Counted from the stretch's first letter, positions 11,707 to 24,003 are shown. The stretch is DNA of 64,000 nucleotides from Channallabes apus (GCA_030522415.1 CM060108.1:41438756-41502755), one strand, 5' to 3'. Numbers and translations: made by a program. The notes: generated from the sequence alone by a model not told the origin.

Positions 11707-12458
11707 TCAGAGGCTGGTGATGAGCTGCATTTGTCCGTCTTTAGGGCTCTCATTGTCTGAGGGTTGACACTCGGGATCCTCAAACCCGCGCCCGCTGCAG
11801 CTCTCACTGATTTGGTAGTAGGACGTGGGCTGGACGCTGTCCCCCATGCTTTTGTGGCACGGTTCGTCCGTCTCGCTGTGCCCGGACGATGAAAGAGGGC
11901 ACTCGTCCTCTCCGTCGTGCGGGCACAGAGACGGAGACGAGTCTCTGAGTTCGGGCATGCTTGTGTACACGGAGTCCCTGTTGTCGAGCGAGACTGTGGT
12001 TCCGTTCTGCCCCACCCCGTCTACCTGTTTCTGCTCCTCCCCGTCCTCTAGATCATGACGGTGCCTGGCAGGTTGGCGCGATGCCTGCTTGGCACTGTAC
12101 AGGAGCGAATGAGTCCGCTGAGGGAGCAGAGGTGCCTCGAGGACCTCGCGGTGGTGCGGCTGGAGGAGGAGCTCCAGCGCCGGGTGGTTGGCGTCCTTGC
12201 CGTCGTCCTCGCTCATGCCTCCGACGCCTCCCATCCCGGCGTGGCGGCCCGGCGGGCATCGGTCTGGGTTGGGCGGCTGCTCGGGGTCATCCTGGCATCG
12301 CGGATGCGCGCGCGGCCGCAGGTTATTATGCACCAACTCGGAGATGATCATCTTTTCGAAGGCGGCGTCGTCTAATGAGTAGCTGCTGTTGAAGTTGCCG
12401 TTGAGGGGCAGAGTGTCCATGGCACTGACGTCACGGCTGTTGGTCCGAGAGTGCTGGC
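11707..12458 (-). CDS. adgrl2: adgrl2 terminal coding exon: distal cytoplasmic tail, PDZ ligand and stop
   Basis: A 752-nt exon starting in phase 1 covers window residues 616-864, then TGA at 11709-11707. It contains DVSAMDTLPLNGNF, FEKMIISELVHNNLR, LEAPLLPQRTHSLLY, RDSVYTSMPELRDS and the terminal QMQLITSL. The TSL end is a class I PDZ ligand, bound by Shank proteins in mammalian latrophilins. Compared with mammalian ADGRL2, the alternative segment between NSYSL and the FEKMII block is absent. A Pro/Arg/Gly-rich, GC-rich stretch follows HNNLR. The KSMPNL motif is altered to KSMGDS. The acceptor is TTTCCAG/GC. The local GC content is much higher than in the flanking introns. Confidence 0.95.
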
Positions 12459-12986
12459 CTGGAAATACACAAAGGAACACATTCAGGGACAGAAAAGCAC
12501 TCGGACACGCTCAAGCAAAGAAAAGCAGAGCAAACAGTTAATATTAATATTAGCAGCAAACATATTAAACATTTAAGTTACTGTTAAGGACATATGGACT
12601 TGCTTTTCCCCTCCCGATCGAACCCCATGCGTCAAATTCTCTTTGTGGTGTGCGTTCAGTAATATTCCAGATATTACTGCCATTTCCTGTCCTTAACAGT
12701 ATGACAATGGAACAAAAATAAAAACGACAAGCAGCCACTAGACCGTTAAAATGCACACACATAATGCACATAGTCACACATAAAAGCGAGCGGCCACTGT
12801 ATATCAAGAGCAAAACAAGCGCCAAAGGCGGCAAACAAGCAAATGTTCATGAACTGTCTTAAAACAAAATGAAAGCGTGGTCAATGACGCGCACACACAC
12901 ACACACACACACACAGACACAAGCACACACACACACATACAGCCATCTGCAGAAAACTGAGCCCTTATGGATGCCAGTCAGTCCTG

Positions 12987-12989
<3 letters not shown>

Positions 12990-13042
<53 letters not shown>
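12990..13042. repeat. (CA)n microsatellite
   Basis: About 25 CA units with one interruption near 13029. A shorter (CA)n run lies at 12893-12914. Confidence 0.95.
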
Positions 13043-13311
13043 GGCAGGCAGGCGTGCAGGCGGGCGAGGTGCAAGGACTCACTTTGCCACCACTCACATT
13101 ATGTGTGTCTGCTCAGGCTAGCTGGCCTGAGAACTGCCGACGTGCCAAAAGAAAAAGTGGAAAAAATAAAAATAAATAAATAAAAAGGCGTTTTTTTTTT
13201 TTAAATCGCAGCAATGATAAACAAGTGAGAAACAGCAAAAAAGAAAGCTTTCAAACTCTACAGCTCTGAATTCAGTCCATCCTCTCGAAATAGATAATAT
13301 ATTTATACTGC

Positions 13312-13365
13312 ATTATATTATATTATATTATATTATATTATATTATATTATATTATATTATATTA
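13312..13365. repeat. (ATATT)n microsatellite
   Basis: About ten perfect pentanucleotide units. The same motif class occurs at 33231-33293. Confidence 0.95.
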
Positions 13366-13639
13366 CAGATAAATACATTACTTAACATTATAAATGAAAC
13401 ATATCTTCTTATTTCATGTGTTTATTTTTTTCTCATTCATTATTAAACATTCCAAATATTCCGAAATGTAATAACTGTGTTTTCTCGTAATGTAATTCAA
13501 TTTTTTTTTTCCCGGCTAATAAACTAATGTCACCTATTTTGAATTTTTTTTCTTAAACATCACTTTGTCACACAAACTGAGTTCATCCAATCATTCTCAG
13601 ATAAAAAATATATTTTCCGGATAAATGATGCAAATCCGA

Positions 13640-13850
13640 AGCACAAATAACAGATCCCGATCTAAATAATTCATCGGCCCCTGTGCGCTATAATAAACGA
13701 TCCGAGATGAGTACGATCAATAAAACACATGTGGATGCATATGGAGCGGCGACGAGCATCCCCTTTCATTGCTGTAATTATGACTTCCTTCATTGCTCAT
13801 CACTTAGTTCATCTAATTAACGAGCGGTTGCGCCGGATGACTGAATTCAG
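13640..13850. promoter_or_regulatory. candidate conserved non-coding element
   Basis: A balanced-composition block contains a doubled TTCATTGCT, CTGTAATTATGAC and ATCTAATTAACGAG, with no repeat character. It lies in the last intron, about 1.2 kb upstream of the final exon. Inference from composition and motif density only. Confidence 0.22.
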
Positions 13851-14742
13851 GATATGGAGTGTGTAAGGGTACAGCAGCAAGCATTCACAGCATCTCTCCC
13901 GAAAGCCCTCGGCGCACGTCTAATGGAGGCGACCTTCAAGCTTAAAAGCTTGCATAATCTACTTCAGGCTTGTTTTGACTTCTCTAATGCTGAGAATTAT
14001 TTTTCACCAATTTCGGTTCGTAGCTCTTACCATCGTATACCAGTCGTTTCATTCAGGAAGCTCATGCAGCATCACAAGGTGGAATAACGCTCTCAGAGAA
14101 AAGCGCTATCCGCCCTGTTCCGCATGCATGAGCTCAGAGGTGGCATCAGGTCGAACATCCCTGAGACTGACAGAAGAGAAAGTAACACCACTCCTGGACT
14201 CAAATAGTTAATAAATGGCTGTAGCGTTATAGAGACTCACAAAGTCCTGATCTCTGTTGCACAGCTTGTGATATTCTCGTTTTTTTTTTTAACTCTAATT
14301 TCCATTCTCATTATCATCAAGACCAAATTCTGCATGTGTATTCAGTTGACATTTCCTTGTAGTGCCACATAATTCCTAAAGCTCATAAGAAAGCCTTTCC
14401 ACGCTTGTTCATTCTCTCCTCAAACACATGGTGTTGCTTGCCACCGGAACGTCGCCGCTTTAAGATGTACGCCGAGGGCTAACCGGATTCTTTTCCAGTC
14501 TTGATGCGTTTAAACATCTCATCACATCATAATTACCAAGCAGGGCAAATATAAATATATATATATATATATATTTAAAAAAAACACAAAATGAATTCAA
14601 AACAGTCACATTTAGAACTCAATGATCTAATGTACAAAGTGCAAAAGGAAAAGTAGAGCAGGAAATGGAGGAAAACTGAAAGTCCAAAAATATATATTAA
14701 GAATCAGATTAATGATTTGAGTGCTTTGTTCATTCCTTCATT

Positions 14743-15017
14743 TTCTATACCGCTTATCCTGTACAGGGTCACGGGAAGCATGGGCACGAGGTCGGGTTGA
14801 TCCTGGACACGGAGGCAGTCCATCGCAGGACACACACTCATTCACACACTACGGGCGGTTTGATATCACCAATTATCCTGCACTGCATGTCTTGTGGGAG
14901 GAACCCAGAGGAAACCCATAAAGGACAGGGGAAAACATGCAAACTTCACGTGCACAGACCGGGAATCGAACGCTCGACCCTGTAGGTGCGAGGCCGCAGT
15001 GCTAACCACCCAGCCTT
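14743..15017 (-). repeat. V-SINE-like copy, minus strand
   Basis: The complement shows the tRNA-like head GGTTAGCACTGCGGCCTCGC, box-B-like CGTTCGATTCCC, a shortened V core and a tail with GGATAAGCGGTATAGAAAAT. In the sense orientation of the adgrl2 transcript. Confidence 0.8.
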
Positions 15018-17371
15018 CAGTGTAGTTATGTTCAAAGTCCACAAACAAGCATATGTTCAATAGTTAATTAATGCTTTCATAATGATGAAGTAAGCCGATC
15101 ACTTATCCGATCCCTTATCATTAGGAAATAATGAAGCGTGTACATTAACACACAAGTGATACATCGTATAGAGGCTGTTCAGGCATTAATAATGGCGATC
15201 GTTCAAAATGAACTCATTCTGTTAATTAATATAATTTCTCATATTATTCAGGATGATAATTAACATTATTAGGAATCTTATGTCAGGTTTTACAACAAAG
15301 ACCAAATTCAATATAATAACCGACTAATTCCATTTGATTCGTTGTTCAGCGTTTTTTTTTTACAGGGATGCTTCGCTGTGTCTGAAATTCCACCAGCAAA
15401 CATGTTAAACATTATGTTTTAGGAATATAACTTCCGGCTTAATATATAAGCTTGTCAGATGAAGATGAAAAGCATGCAAGAATGATAGTTTTAACCGAGG
15501 CACCATTAGCCAAAATGTACACATCAAAGTGAGCTAGCTAACAGTGTCGTGCTATAAACTGAGCTCACTTGTTCTGCCCAAATCACAGTCGCACTGATAT
15601 TCAGCATAACAGCACTGGAAACCTATGGTCCCTTAGTCTTATTAATCTTTCGAATGAACTTCCCTTTGAGTTTTAATACAAGACTAATTAATTGAGTTTC
15701 ATCCATTATTGATGCACATCACTCAAAGAACAAAAAAATAATAAAAAAAATTAAAAAGCACACGAATTTCCACAAATTATTCATTCACTCCCGAAAAGAC
15801 GGCAAGGATAAGGGATTCATATGCTGGATTAACTGCTGCTCGGTTTCACTTCTTGTGCAGGATATGACTCGAGTCCCTCTAATTTGAATAGAAATGGGGG
15901 CGAGACTGCAGCAAATAGAAAGGAGGCGGCAAAAAAAATTATTGGTGTTGTAGTGTGACATGCAGTTGTCGAGATAAGAAACGTCTCTCTTGTTGATGCG
16001 GAGGAGAAACCAAAACCAGACATCAAATGAATTTAGCTGAAGGAGGGAGAGGCAGTGAGGGAAGAAGGAGGCAATGAAAAAACAATAAAAAAAAAAAGGA
16101 TGACGGTGAAGCACTGCTATTGCCAGGAATTATTGCATTTTGTTTATGCATGTGCAATCTTTCGAGTCCAGCCAGGTGTGGTGCAGAGAGTGTGACTATC
16201 AGATGTGGACAGAAGTCCATAAGGCTATATCAGCATTTCACTCTATTCAGGCACTGCATCAAAGCCAACGCTGCAGAATTTTCCTACGGATGCTTTCAGG
16301 ACCTGCATCATTCCTTTTTTTTCTTTTCTCTTTGCTTTACCCTTCCCCTTTTCCTCGCCTTCATGCTCCTAATAAAATGGAAGGTAAAGCAGGAAGGCCA
16401 TGCAACTTACTTCAAGGCCATGGTGTTTCTCATTGTTCAGTCGCTGCATGCCTTGGATTTACAGCGAAACGACTGACATATCCATATAGGCCTTCATCTG
16501 AGAAGGCGTCTGAATAGAGTAAAGCCCCAAGACGTGGATGTAATGCCAACACGCTGTATCAGCTCCTCGTTTTCATTTCCACCCACTCTCCCTCTCGACG
16601 AGAAGCTCTTCTGTTCGATTAACCGGGCACAGGCCACATTTCCCCGAAGGAACCCTCTTCGAAAAAAACCCTTACCCACTCTACTCTTAAACAACCAGTA
16701 AGAGTTCACCAATGCATGAAATACGTTGTACAATTCCGTAATGCCATTCTCTCAGTCCTTTAAGTGTTTAAGAGTGATAAGATGGCTCGCAGCTTTTCAT
16801 TCAATTTTGCCTCAATGGTTTATTTATTTTGCAGGCGTCAGCTGAAAAGGCCTGAAATAACATAAAAGCAATATAATAAATTTCAACAATGTAAAAAGAA
16901 CCTCAAATAAAATTCTACCAGGATTAGTGCCGGATCCTTGCCCTCCGCTCCTTTTTTTTGTCATTGCAACCTTCAACGTTCCTTCTGTACTCGCTAAAAT
17001 AATGAAACTGCTTGCACCTTATACCAAGCTAACAGGAACGCTCGAGAATCGCTATTTTCCTTTTTGTCCTCAGTGGTGTAAAGAATACGCCTACATTGGT
17101 TTGGCATCTCTGTTTTCTAACTACAAGATCCCAGAGGACTGTTTTTCTCCAAGTGATTAAAACCAGTGTGTTTGTATTCTTTATGCCTAAACACCATTTA
17201 CTACAAATCAGGATGCAAGCTATAGAGCAGCGTAATGAAGTTGTTACAAATGGGCTGCTTTGTGGAATTTTTTATGAGGCACATTTAGATTGTGGGAACC
17301 ATGAAATCAAGGACCTTTTTTAAGGTAATTTTGGCTCCTGGAACTGTAATACGAGGAACTACTGGGGAGAT

Positions 17372-18396
17372 TACCATACAAACCATAACTGTTCGGGTGG
17401 AGCATAACGGCGGACTTTAACATACAAACCACAGCTATATTTGGGGAGGAGCTTAACATACAAACCGTAACTATATTTGGGGAGGAGCTTAACATACAAA
17501 CCGTAACTATATTTGAGGCGGAGCTTAACATACAAACCGTAACTATATTTGGGGAGGAGCTTAACATACAAACCGTAACTATATTTGAGGCGGAGCTCAA
17601 CATACAAACCATAACTATATTTGAGGCGGAGCTTAACATACAAACCGTAACTATATTTGGGGAGGAGCTTAACATACAAACCGTAACTATATTTGAGGCG
17701 GAGCTTAACATACAAACCGTAACTATATTTGGGGAGGAGCTTAACATACAAACCGTAACTATATTTGAGGCGGAGCTTAACATACAAACCGTAACTATAT
17801 TTGGGGAGGAGCTTAACATACAAACCGTAACTATATTTGAGGCGGAGCTCAACATACAAACCGTAACTATATTTGAGGCGGAGCTTAACATACAAACCAT
17901 AACTATATTTGAGGCGGAGCTTAATATACAAACCGTAACTATAGTTGGGGCGGAGCTTAATGTACAAACCATAACTATATTTGAGGCGGAGCTCAACATA
18001 CAAACCGTAACTATATTTGAGGCGGAGCTTAACATACAAACCATAACTATATTTGAGGCGGAGCTTAACATACAAACCGTAACTATAGTTGGGGCGGAGC
18101 TTAATGTACAAACCACAGCTATATTTGAGGCGGAGCTTAACATACAAACCACAGCTATATTTGAGGCGAAGCTCAGCCTACAAACCGTAACTATATTTGA
18201 GGCGGAGCTTAACATACAAACCGTAACTATATTTAGGGCGGAACTTAACATACAAACCGTAACTATATTTAGGGCGGAGCTTAACATACAAACCGTAACT
18301 ATATTTGAGGCGAAGCTCAGCCTACAAACCGTAACTATATTTGAGGCGGAGCTTAACATACAAACCAGAGCTATATTTGGGGAGGAGCTTAACATA
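17372..18396. repeat. 36-bp minisatellite, left block
   Basis: About 28 tandem units of 36 bp whose core is CAAACCGTAACTATATTTGA then GGCGGAGCTTAACATA. Variants differ at a few fixed sites (GAGGCGG, GGGGAGG, AGGGCGG). Since 36 is a multiple of three, reading frames stay open on both strands, which explains the long but meaningless ORFs here (12-residue repeat such as MLSSASNIVTVC). Confidence 0.97.
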
Positions 18397-19078
18397 TTCT
18401 GACATATACTCTACCCGTAGAACAGATTAGCTGTGTCTCCCCACGCTATCAATCTGTTAGAAATATGAATCCCACCACTAAAGACAGATTCACAAGTAAT
18501 CTGCCGGATCTGTCCCAATTTCTTATTAGACCCCTAAATGCAGATGATCTAGATGAAGTGACTAGCAGCATGGGCACTATTTTTACCAGTACATTAGACA
18601 CTGTTGCTCCCATCAGATTAAAAAAAGTCAGAGATAAAACATTGGCACCGTGGTACAACAGTCATACTCGCGCCCTAAAGAGAGCAACCCGTAACCTCGA
18701 GCGAAAATGGAGGAAAACTAAATTAGAAGTTTTTCGAATTGCGTATAAAGACAGTATGTGCAGCTATAGACAGGCTCTAAAAACTGCTAGGACCGAGCAT
18801 CTTAGCCAACTGATAGCAAGAAACCAAAACAATCCCAGGTTCTTATTTAGTACAGTGGCTCGCCTAACAAAACCTAAGATGCCCGCAGAGAGTATCCCAT
18901 CACAGTTTAGAAGTGAAGACTTTATGGACTTCTTTAATGAAAAAATCAATAATAACAGGAAGAAAATAATGGAGGTTCAACCTCTAATAGTATCTCACGA
19001 TCCAGTTCAGCCTATAGCTTCACATTTAGATTTTCACTGCTTTACAGGTATAGGACAGGAAGAGACTCATAAACTCTA
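18397..19078 (+). mobile_element. LINE ORF2 fragment (L2/Rex-like) inside the minisatellite
   Basis: An open frame at 18465-19079 encodes 204 residues with LAPWYNSHTRALKRATRNLE, LERKWRKTKLEVFRIAY, SQLIARNQNNPRFLFSTVAR and DFMDFFNEKI. This is the linker between endonuclease and reverse transcriptase of L2-type non-LTR elements. Neither endonuclease nor RT catalytic motifs are present, so it is an internal fragment, unable to move. The frame has no stop, so it is fairly recent or was copied recently. It lies antisense to adgrl2. Confidence 0.8.
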
Positions 19079-19790
19079 AACATACAAACCGTAACTATAT
19101 TTGAGGCGGAGCTTAACATACAAACCGTAACTATATTTAGGGCGGAGCTTAACATACAAACCGTAACTATATTTGGGGTGGAGCTTAACATACAAACCGT
19201 AACTATATTTGAGGCGGAGCTTAACATACAAACCGTAACTATATTTAGGGCGGAGCTTAACATACAAACCGTAACTATATTTGAGGCGAAGCTTAACATA
19301 CAAACCACAGCTATATTTGGGGAGGAGCTTAACATACAAACCGTAACTATATTTGAGGCGGAGCTTAACATACAAACCGTAACTATATTTGAGGCGGAGC
19401 TTAACATACAAACCGTAACTATATTTAGGGCGGAGCTTAACATACAAACCGTAACTATATTTGAGGCGGAGCTTAACATACAAACCGTAACTATATTTAG
19501 GGCGGAGCTTAACATACAAACCGTAACTATATTTGAGGCGGAGCTTAACATACAAACCGTAACTATATTTAGGGAGGAACTTAACATACAAACCATATTT
19601 ATATTTGGAGTGGAGCTTAAAATACAGTCAATAATAATTCAGGTAAAGCTTAAACGATCAATAACTATTGCGGTGGAGCTTAACATGCAATCCATAACCA
19701 CATTTGGGGCAGAGCTTAACATCCGTTTAATAACTACTGAGGTAAAGCCTAACATATAATCTATAACTACTGGGATGAAGGTTAACATAC
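19079..19790. repeat. 36-bp minisatellite, right block
   Basis: The same unit and orientation as the left block, about 15 good units to 19600, then increasingly diverged units (AAATACAGTCAATAATAATT region) to about 19790. Confidence 0.95.
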
Positions 19791-21000
19791 CAAGACAACT
19801 CTGACTGGTCAATCTTCACAATGTTAAATAGGAGTGCAATAGCTAAATGTGCACACCTGCAGGCTCTACCTTTTTAGTGATATAAAGTAAAAATTGTGCT
19901 TTTGGTTGTTTGACTGCTTCTGGTAGAAATCCTTATTCAGTCTAGAAAGTTTAGTCCTTGTTAGAATAATGTTTGGTGATCTTTGCTTCCTCAAATGATC
20001 CTTGTATTTTGGAGTAACCACGACTTGTATTGACCTAAAGATATACGATATACAACTAGTAGACTAATAAATTCAAGCGACTAAATTAATTTTGCTCCAC
20101 AACGCTGTAGATTTCTTAAATCTAATTGGTCAGAAGGTGTTGAATCATTTCCTAACACACTTCTCAACAGTCACGCTGGCTACAAAGCTATTATATCACA
20201 CCATTGTTGACTGTTTTCCCATTACAGCACACTCTGGAGCGTTTTGTTTTTCACACCATGATTTACAGTATAACGTATAATCTGTACTAGAACCCAACGA
20301 CTGCCATTATAACTGGAGTTTCTAAGCAAACAATGGAAACTTCTTCCTCTGTGGTCTGGGTAATCACTGATGGGAATTGCGCAAATACATAATGGAGCCA
20401 GGTGAAGCCACGCTTCAGTGTTGGTGGTCATCCAAGTAAGCGAGTCATCCTTGATGGTGGCGCGCTGAGGATTTGGAAGACACCAGCAACAGCTATGTGC
20501 TCTAGTTAGAACACAAACAGGCTGATTGGAGCGGAGCCACAGACGCTGGTGTGAGATGAGAGAGCCGTCCTCAGCATGCACATCCCGCTCCTGTGATAGA
20601 CACACAGAAGACCTGCACTCTGTACGCTGAGACGGAAGACGGAGCAGGACGAGGCCTTCAGTGTCCATCACCTTACTCCTGCTGCTCTACATGAATTATT
20701 TTATTGTGTTCATTATCTATTTATATCCACTCTCCATGCTCTAATGTGCATGTGTATTTTTCAGAGTGTGCATTACAGGGCGAGATGACTGACAGCAGCT
20801 GCCATTTAGCAGTCTGAATATTTCATTACAGGCAGAGAAATGGGAGAGAGAGAAAAAAAAAATCACGTTAGTGTTTATGTGGAGCAGTTTTCTCCGAAGT
20901 GATGATTAACCACATCTCAATTCATGGCAAGTGAAAAACTGTGACATGCCTTTGAAAAGAAATGCAGGTCTGTTATTTATGAAAAATACAATGTTCTACT

Positions 21001-21070
<70 letters not shown>

Positions 21071-21090
21071 CAACCATCCATCCATCCATC
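21001..21090. repeat. (TATC)n microsatellite, left
   Basis: About 17 TCTA units, then a short CATC run to 21090. Confidence 0.97.
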
Positions 21091-21471
21091 GACACAATGC
21101 TCTGCTTCCAACTTTGTGCCCTGGTGCACAAAGAAAGGACTATAAAGACATGGTTTGATGAGTTTGATGTGGAAGAACTTGACCGGCCCTAACATAGAGC
21201 CCTGACCTCAACCCCATCAAGCACCGTTGGGATAAACGGGAAAGGAGAGTGTAAGCCAGGCCTTCGCGTCCAACATCAGTGCCTGACCTCATAAATGCTC
21301 TAAAGAATGAATGGGCACGAATTCCCACAGAAACACTCCAACATCTTGTAGACAGACTTCCAAGAGGCGTGGAAGCTGTTATACTGTAGCTACAAAAGGG
21401 GGATGAACACCATATTGAAGTATATGGATGCAATGTCATTGCAGATTTGACCAAATTCTTTTGTCCATGTA

Positions 21472-21472
<1 letters not shown>
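21091..21472 (+). mobile_element. Tc1-like transposase 3' end, degenerate
   Basis: Sense reading gives GGTGCACAAAGAAAGGAC then ACATGGTTTGATGAGTTTGA and CCTGACCTCAACCCCATCAA, corresponding to VHK...WFDEF...PDLNPI of Tc1-family transposases. A decayed LPRRVEAV block and an end-like TTCTTTTGTCCATGTAAT follow. Stops and frameshifts break the frame. Only the C-terminal third survives. Confidence 0.7.
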
Positions 21473-21546
<74 letters not shown>

Positions 21547-21547
21547 A
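21473..21547. repeat. (TATC)n microsatellite, right
   Basis: About 18 perfect units in the same orientation as the left tract, followed by TAAT- and ACT-rich runs to 21630. Confidence 0.97.
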
Positions 21548-22206
21548 TTAATTAATTAATCAATTAATCAATCAAGTTAATACTACTACTACTACTACTA
21601 TTAATAATAATAATTATTATTATTATTGACGTAGAATTGGTGAAAACAGCATTTTGCATTGCATGACCTTAAAGCTCGAGCCTGTTTGTAATCGAAACAC
21701 AAACACAGCTGAGAGGAGTGTTCTTAATCATACATATGCAACAAATCGGGATGTGGAGAAACGATCTGAATATAATCGCTATCTGTCAGGCTCCACTAAA
21801 ATCTATCCTTTCTGCATGACCTCCTTTATCCCCCCCCCCCTCCCACCCTTTTTTTATCCTCCTATTTTTTTCTCGTCTTTCTCTTGCTCTTTCTCTTGCC
21901 ATCATTTCATCAGGATGCTGCCAGATGCGAATGTCAGGCTCTGGCCGATGTAACGTTTGATGCTGGCGGGATGGCGCCAGTTAAAGCAGTTTGTTCTTGT
22001 TTTGTTTTGATGAAAGGCTGAGTCAGACGCAGAAAACACAAAGCGAGTGTCCATCACGCCGGTTCTCGGCGCGTCCTTACGAGTGACGCGAGGTGTCAGG
22101 AGCGGAATTTGCACGCCATCTGTGTGCATTAGCACTGAGTGCCAACGGACTCAGAACCCGTGCTCGTTATTAGAAAGGTGGTCGCAAAAATGATGTTAGT
22201 AAAAGG

Positions 22207-23386
22207 CAGAGGTGGAAAGTAACGAATTACATTTACTCGCGTTACTGTAATTGAGTAGCTTTTTTGTGTATTTCTACTTTTTAAAGTAGTTTTAAAAATC
22301 TGTAATTTTACTTTTACTTAAGTACCTTTTGTTTGAAGTATTGTAATTCGCTACATTTTAAATCATATTCGCTACTGAGTAAAAAATAAATGAATGAAAA
22401 TTATAAAAATAATAAAAGATATTATGCTTTATAAATGCCCCGTTGCGCTCGCGTGTGTGTATCATGTCCTGGTCGCGCGCCGCTCCAGACTCCACTCCAG
22501 GTTTTCTGACATCTGCATCTTCCTGACCTTCCACACGGTCGCTTCCGCCTTGAGAGTGACGTCATCGACTAGCGCGACCATGTATAAACCGGAGAGAGAC
22601 GCGGGAAAGATGAAAGAGGTTGTGATTTTGGCGTTTTGATATTTGGTTGTGTATTCCGGTTTTGACTTTTTGCCCCCAATTGACTTTGATTATTGCTTTG
22701 TCCCTTTGGTTTGGTTGGTCTTTGTATATATTTGTAGATAATTTCATTGTTTTTGGTTTAGGGAGTCCGGGAAGGTACCTGTATTTTTGTTTGTGTGTTT
22801 TTTTTTTGTTTGTTTGCAGGTAATCTAGCTACTAAATATAAATACCATTTTGTTTATTATTTTGGCCTGGGTCCAACCTGAATCTGATCCTCCTCCTGGT
22901 GTGTGTGTGTGTGTGTGTACAAACCTCATTATTTCATCAGTTAATGATTGGATCTAGTTCTTTCTGCCATATACCACCATTTCCATACAGTTATATATAT
23001 TATAAATAGAACCCTGAACCATTCTTTTGCTGTATGACCCTAGACTGGGACGTAACACCATATTTAAGTGACCACTTTGATTTTCAAGCACAAGAAAGAC
23101 AACAGCTTTATTATGCAAAGGTGTTCCTTCAGTTAAAAACAACTAGTTTGAGATTTACATCTGCTCATCTTTTTTGAACTACGAATGCCTCATCCCACCC
23201 CGCTGTTAAAAAAAAAAAAAAGTAACTCGGTAACTTTTACTCTGAGTACATTTTTTAATGAGCTACTTTTTACTTTTACTTGAGTAGATTTTTATAATTG
23301 TAACTTTACTTGTACTTAAGTAAAATTTCACTGAAGTAACAGTACTTGTACTTGAGTACAAAATTTTATTACTCTTTCCACCTCTG
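22207..23386. mobile_element. non-autonomous hAT element with 8-bp TSD
   Basis: The ends are inverted: CAGAGGTGGAAAG at 22207-22219 and CTTTCCACCTCTG at 23374-23386. The 8-bp target GTAAAAGG is repeated exactly at 22199-22206 and 23387-23394. Subterminal regions are rich in ACTT/AAGT motifs, as in hAT elements. No transposase domain is seen in the 1180-bp body. The middle (about 22440-22640) is GC-richer and may be captured sequence. Confidence 0.9.
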
Positions 23387-23639
23387 GTAAAAGGTAATTG
23401 GAACTTTGGGAACCAAAATTAAGAAAGGATAAAAAAAAAGGAAGATGAAGAGTGAAAAGCAAATGACACCCGTAATGCTGTTTAAGACAGTTCAACAATT
23501 TCCCCATAGAGTTAAAAGCCACAAAAACCCACCTAGACCCTTTTCCTCTCTTTATACACACACAGACACACACACAGACACACACACAGACACACAGCTT
23601 GACAGATTCTCTGTAAGGAAACAGGAGGGCATGAGGCAC

Positions 23640-23768
23640 CTGGTGAGTGGAAGACAGGCGGAGAAGGTGTGTTGCACACAATGGTTTCGGCGAGGAGGTT
23701 ATTATAGGGGTTGTTAGTGTCGTGTGCTCGAAGGAGGGGGTTAGTTAGAAGATAGTTGCCAGTCATTC
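23640..23768 (-). CDS. adgrl2: adgrl2 exon: tail cassette [13 protein letters not shown]
   Basis: A 129-nt exon, phase 1-1, covers window residues 573-614: [20 protein letters not shown] through [19 protein letters not shown]. It matches the mammalian ADGRL2 exon. Being symmetric in phase, it can be skipped without frameshift, and latrophilin tails are known to be alternatively spliced here. The acceptor is CCCTGCAG/GA and the donor CCAG/GTGCCT. Confidence 0.94.
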
Positions 23769-24003
23769 CTGCAGGGAAAAGAAAAGAAAAGAAAAACAAC
23801 AGAAGGAAGGAAAATAAGAAAGGTTAGACGAGGAGAAAAAGAAAAAGATTTATCATAGTTAGCAATAAAATGCGCCCACCCACGCACTCGCTTTTTCAAA
23901 CAGGATTAATAGTAATTCTGAAGTGGTTTCCTCTGAACATCTAATTATACAGTGGAATTATATTTAGTCTACCTGGAATAAAACAGCAGACTATATACTG
24001 TGA

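Larger units (their letters stand above)
12459..23639 (-). other. adgrl2 intron before the last exon (11.2 kb)
   Basis: It contains (CA)n tracts (12893-12914, 12990-13042), an (ATATT)n microsatellite, a V-SINE-like copy, a split minisatellite with LINE fragment, a Tc1 relic between TATC repeats and a hAT element, each listed separately. 15020-17370 and 19790-20990 have no recognisable gene or repeat. Donor GTGCCT and acceptor TTTCCAG bound it. Confidence 0.85.

Noticed and set aside
11825..12382. Plus-strand ORFs of 64-128 codons opposite the last exon
   Set aside because: They overlap a clearly homologous minus-strand adgrl2 exon; openness follows from its GC-rich composition.
17307..19596. 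Long minus-strand ORFs of 362 and 184 codons with a 12-residue repeat
   Set aside because: They are a by-product of a 36-bp (12-codon) tandem repeat. Frames are open on both strands, the variation does not follow codon positions, and no flanking coding signal exists.
17372..19790. CRISPR-like look of the regular 36-bp repeats
   Set aside because: Units are directly adjacent with no unique spacers, variants are point differences, and the context is a vertebrate intron.
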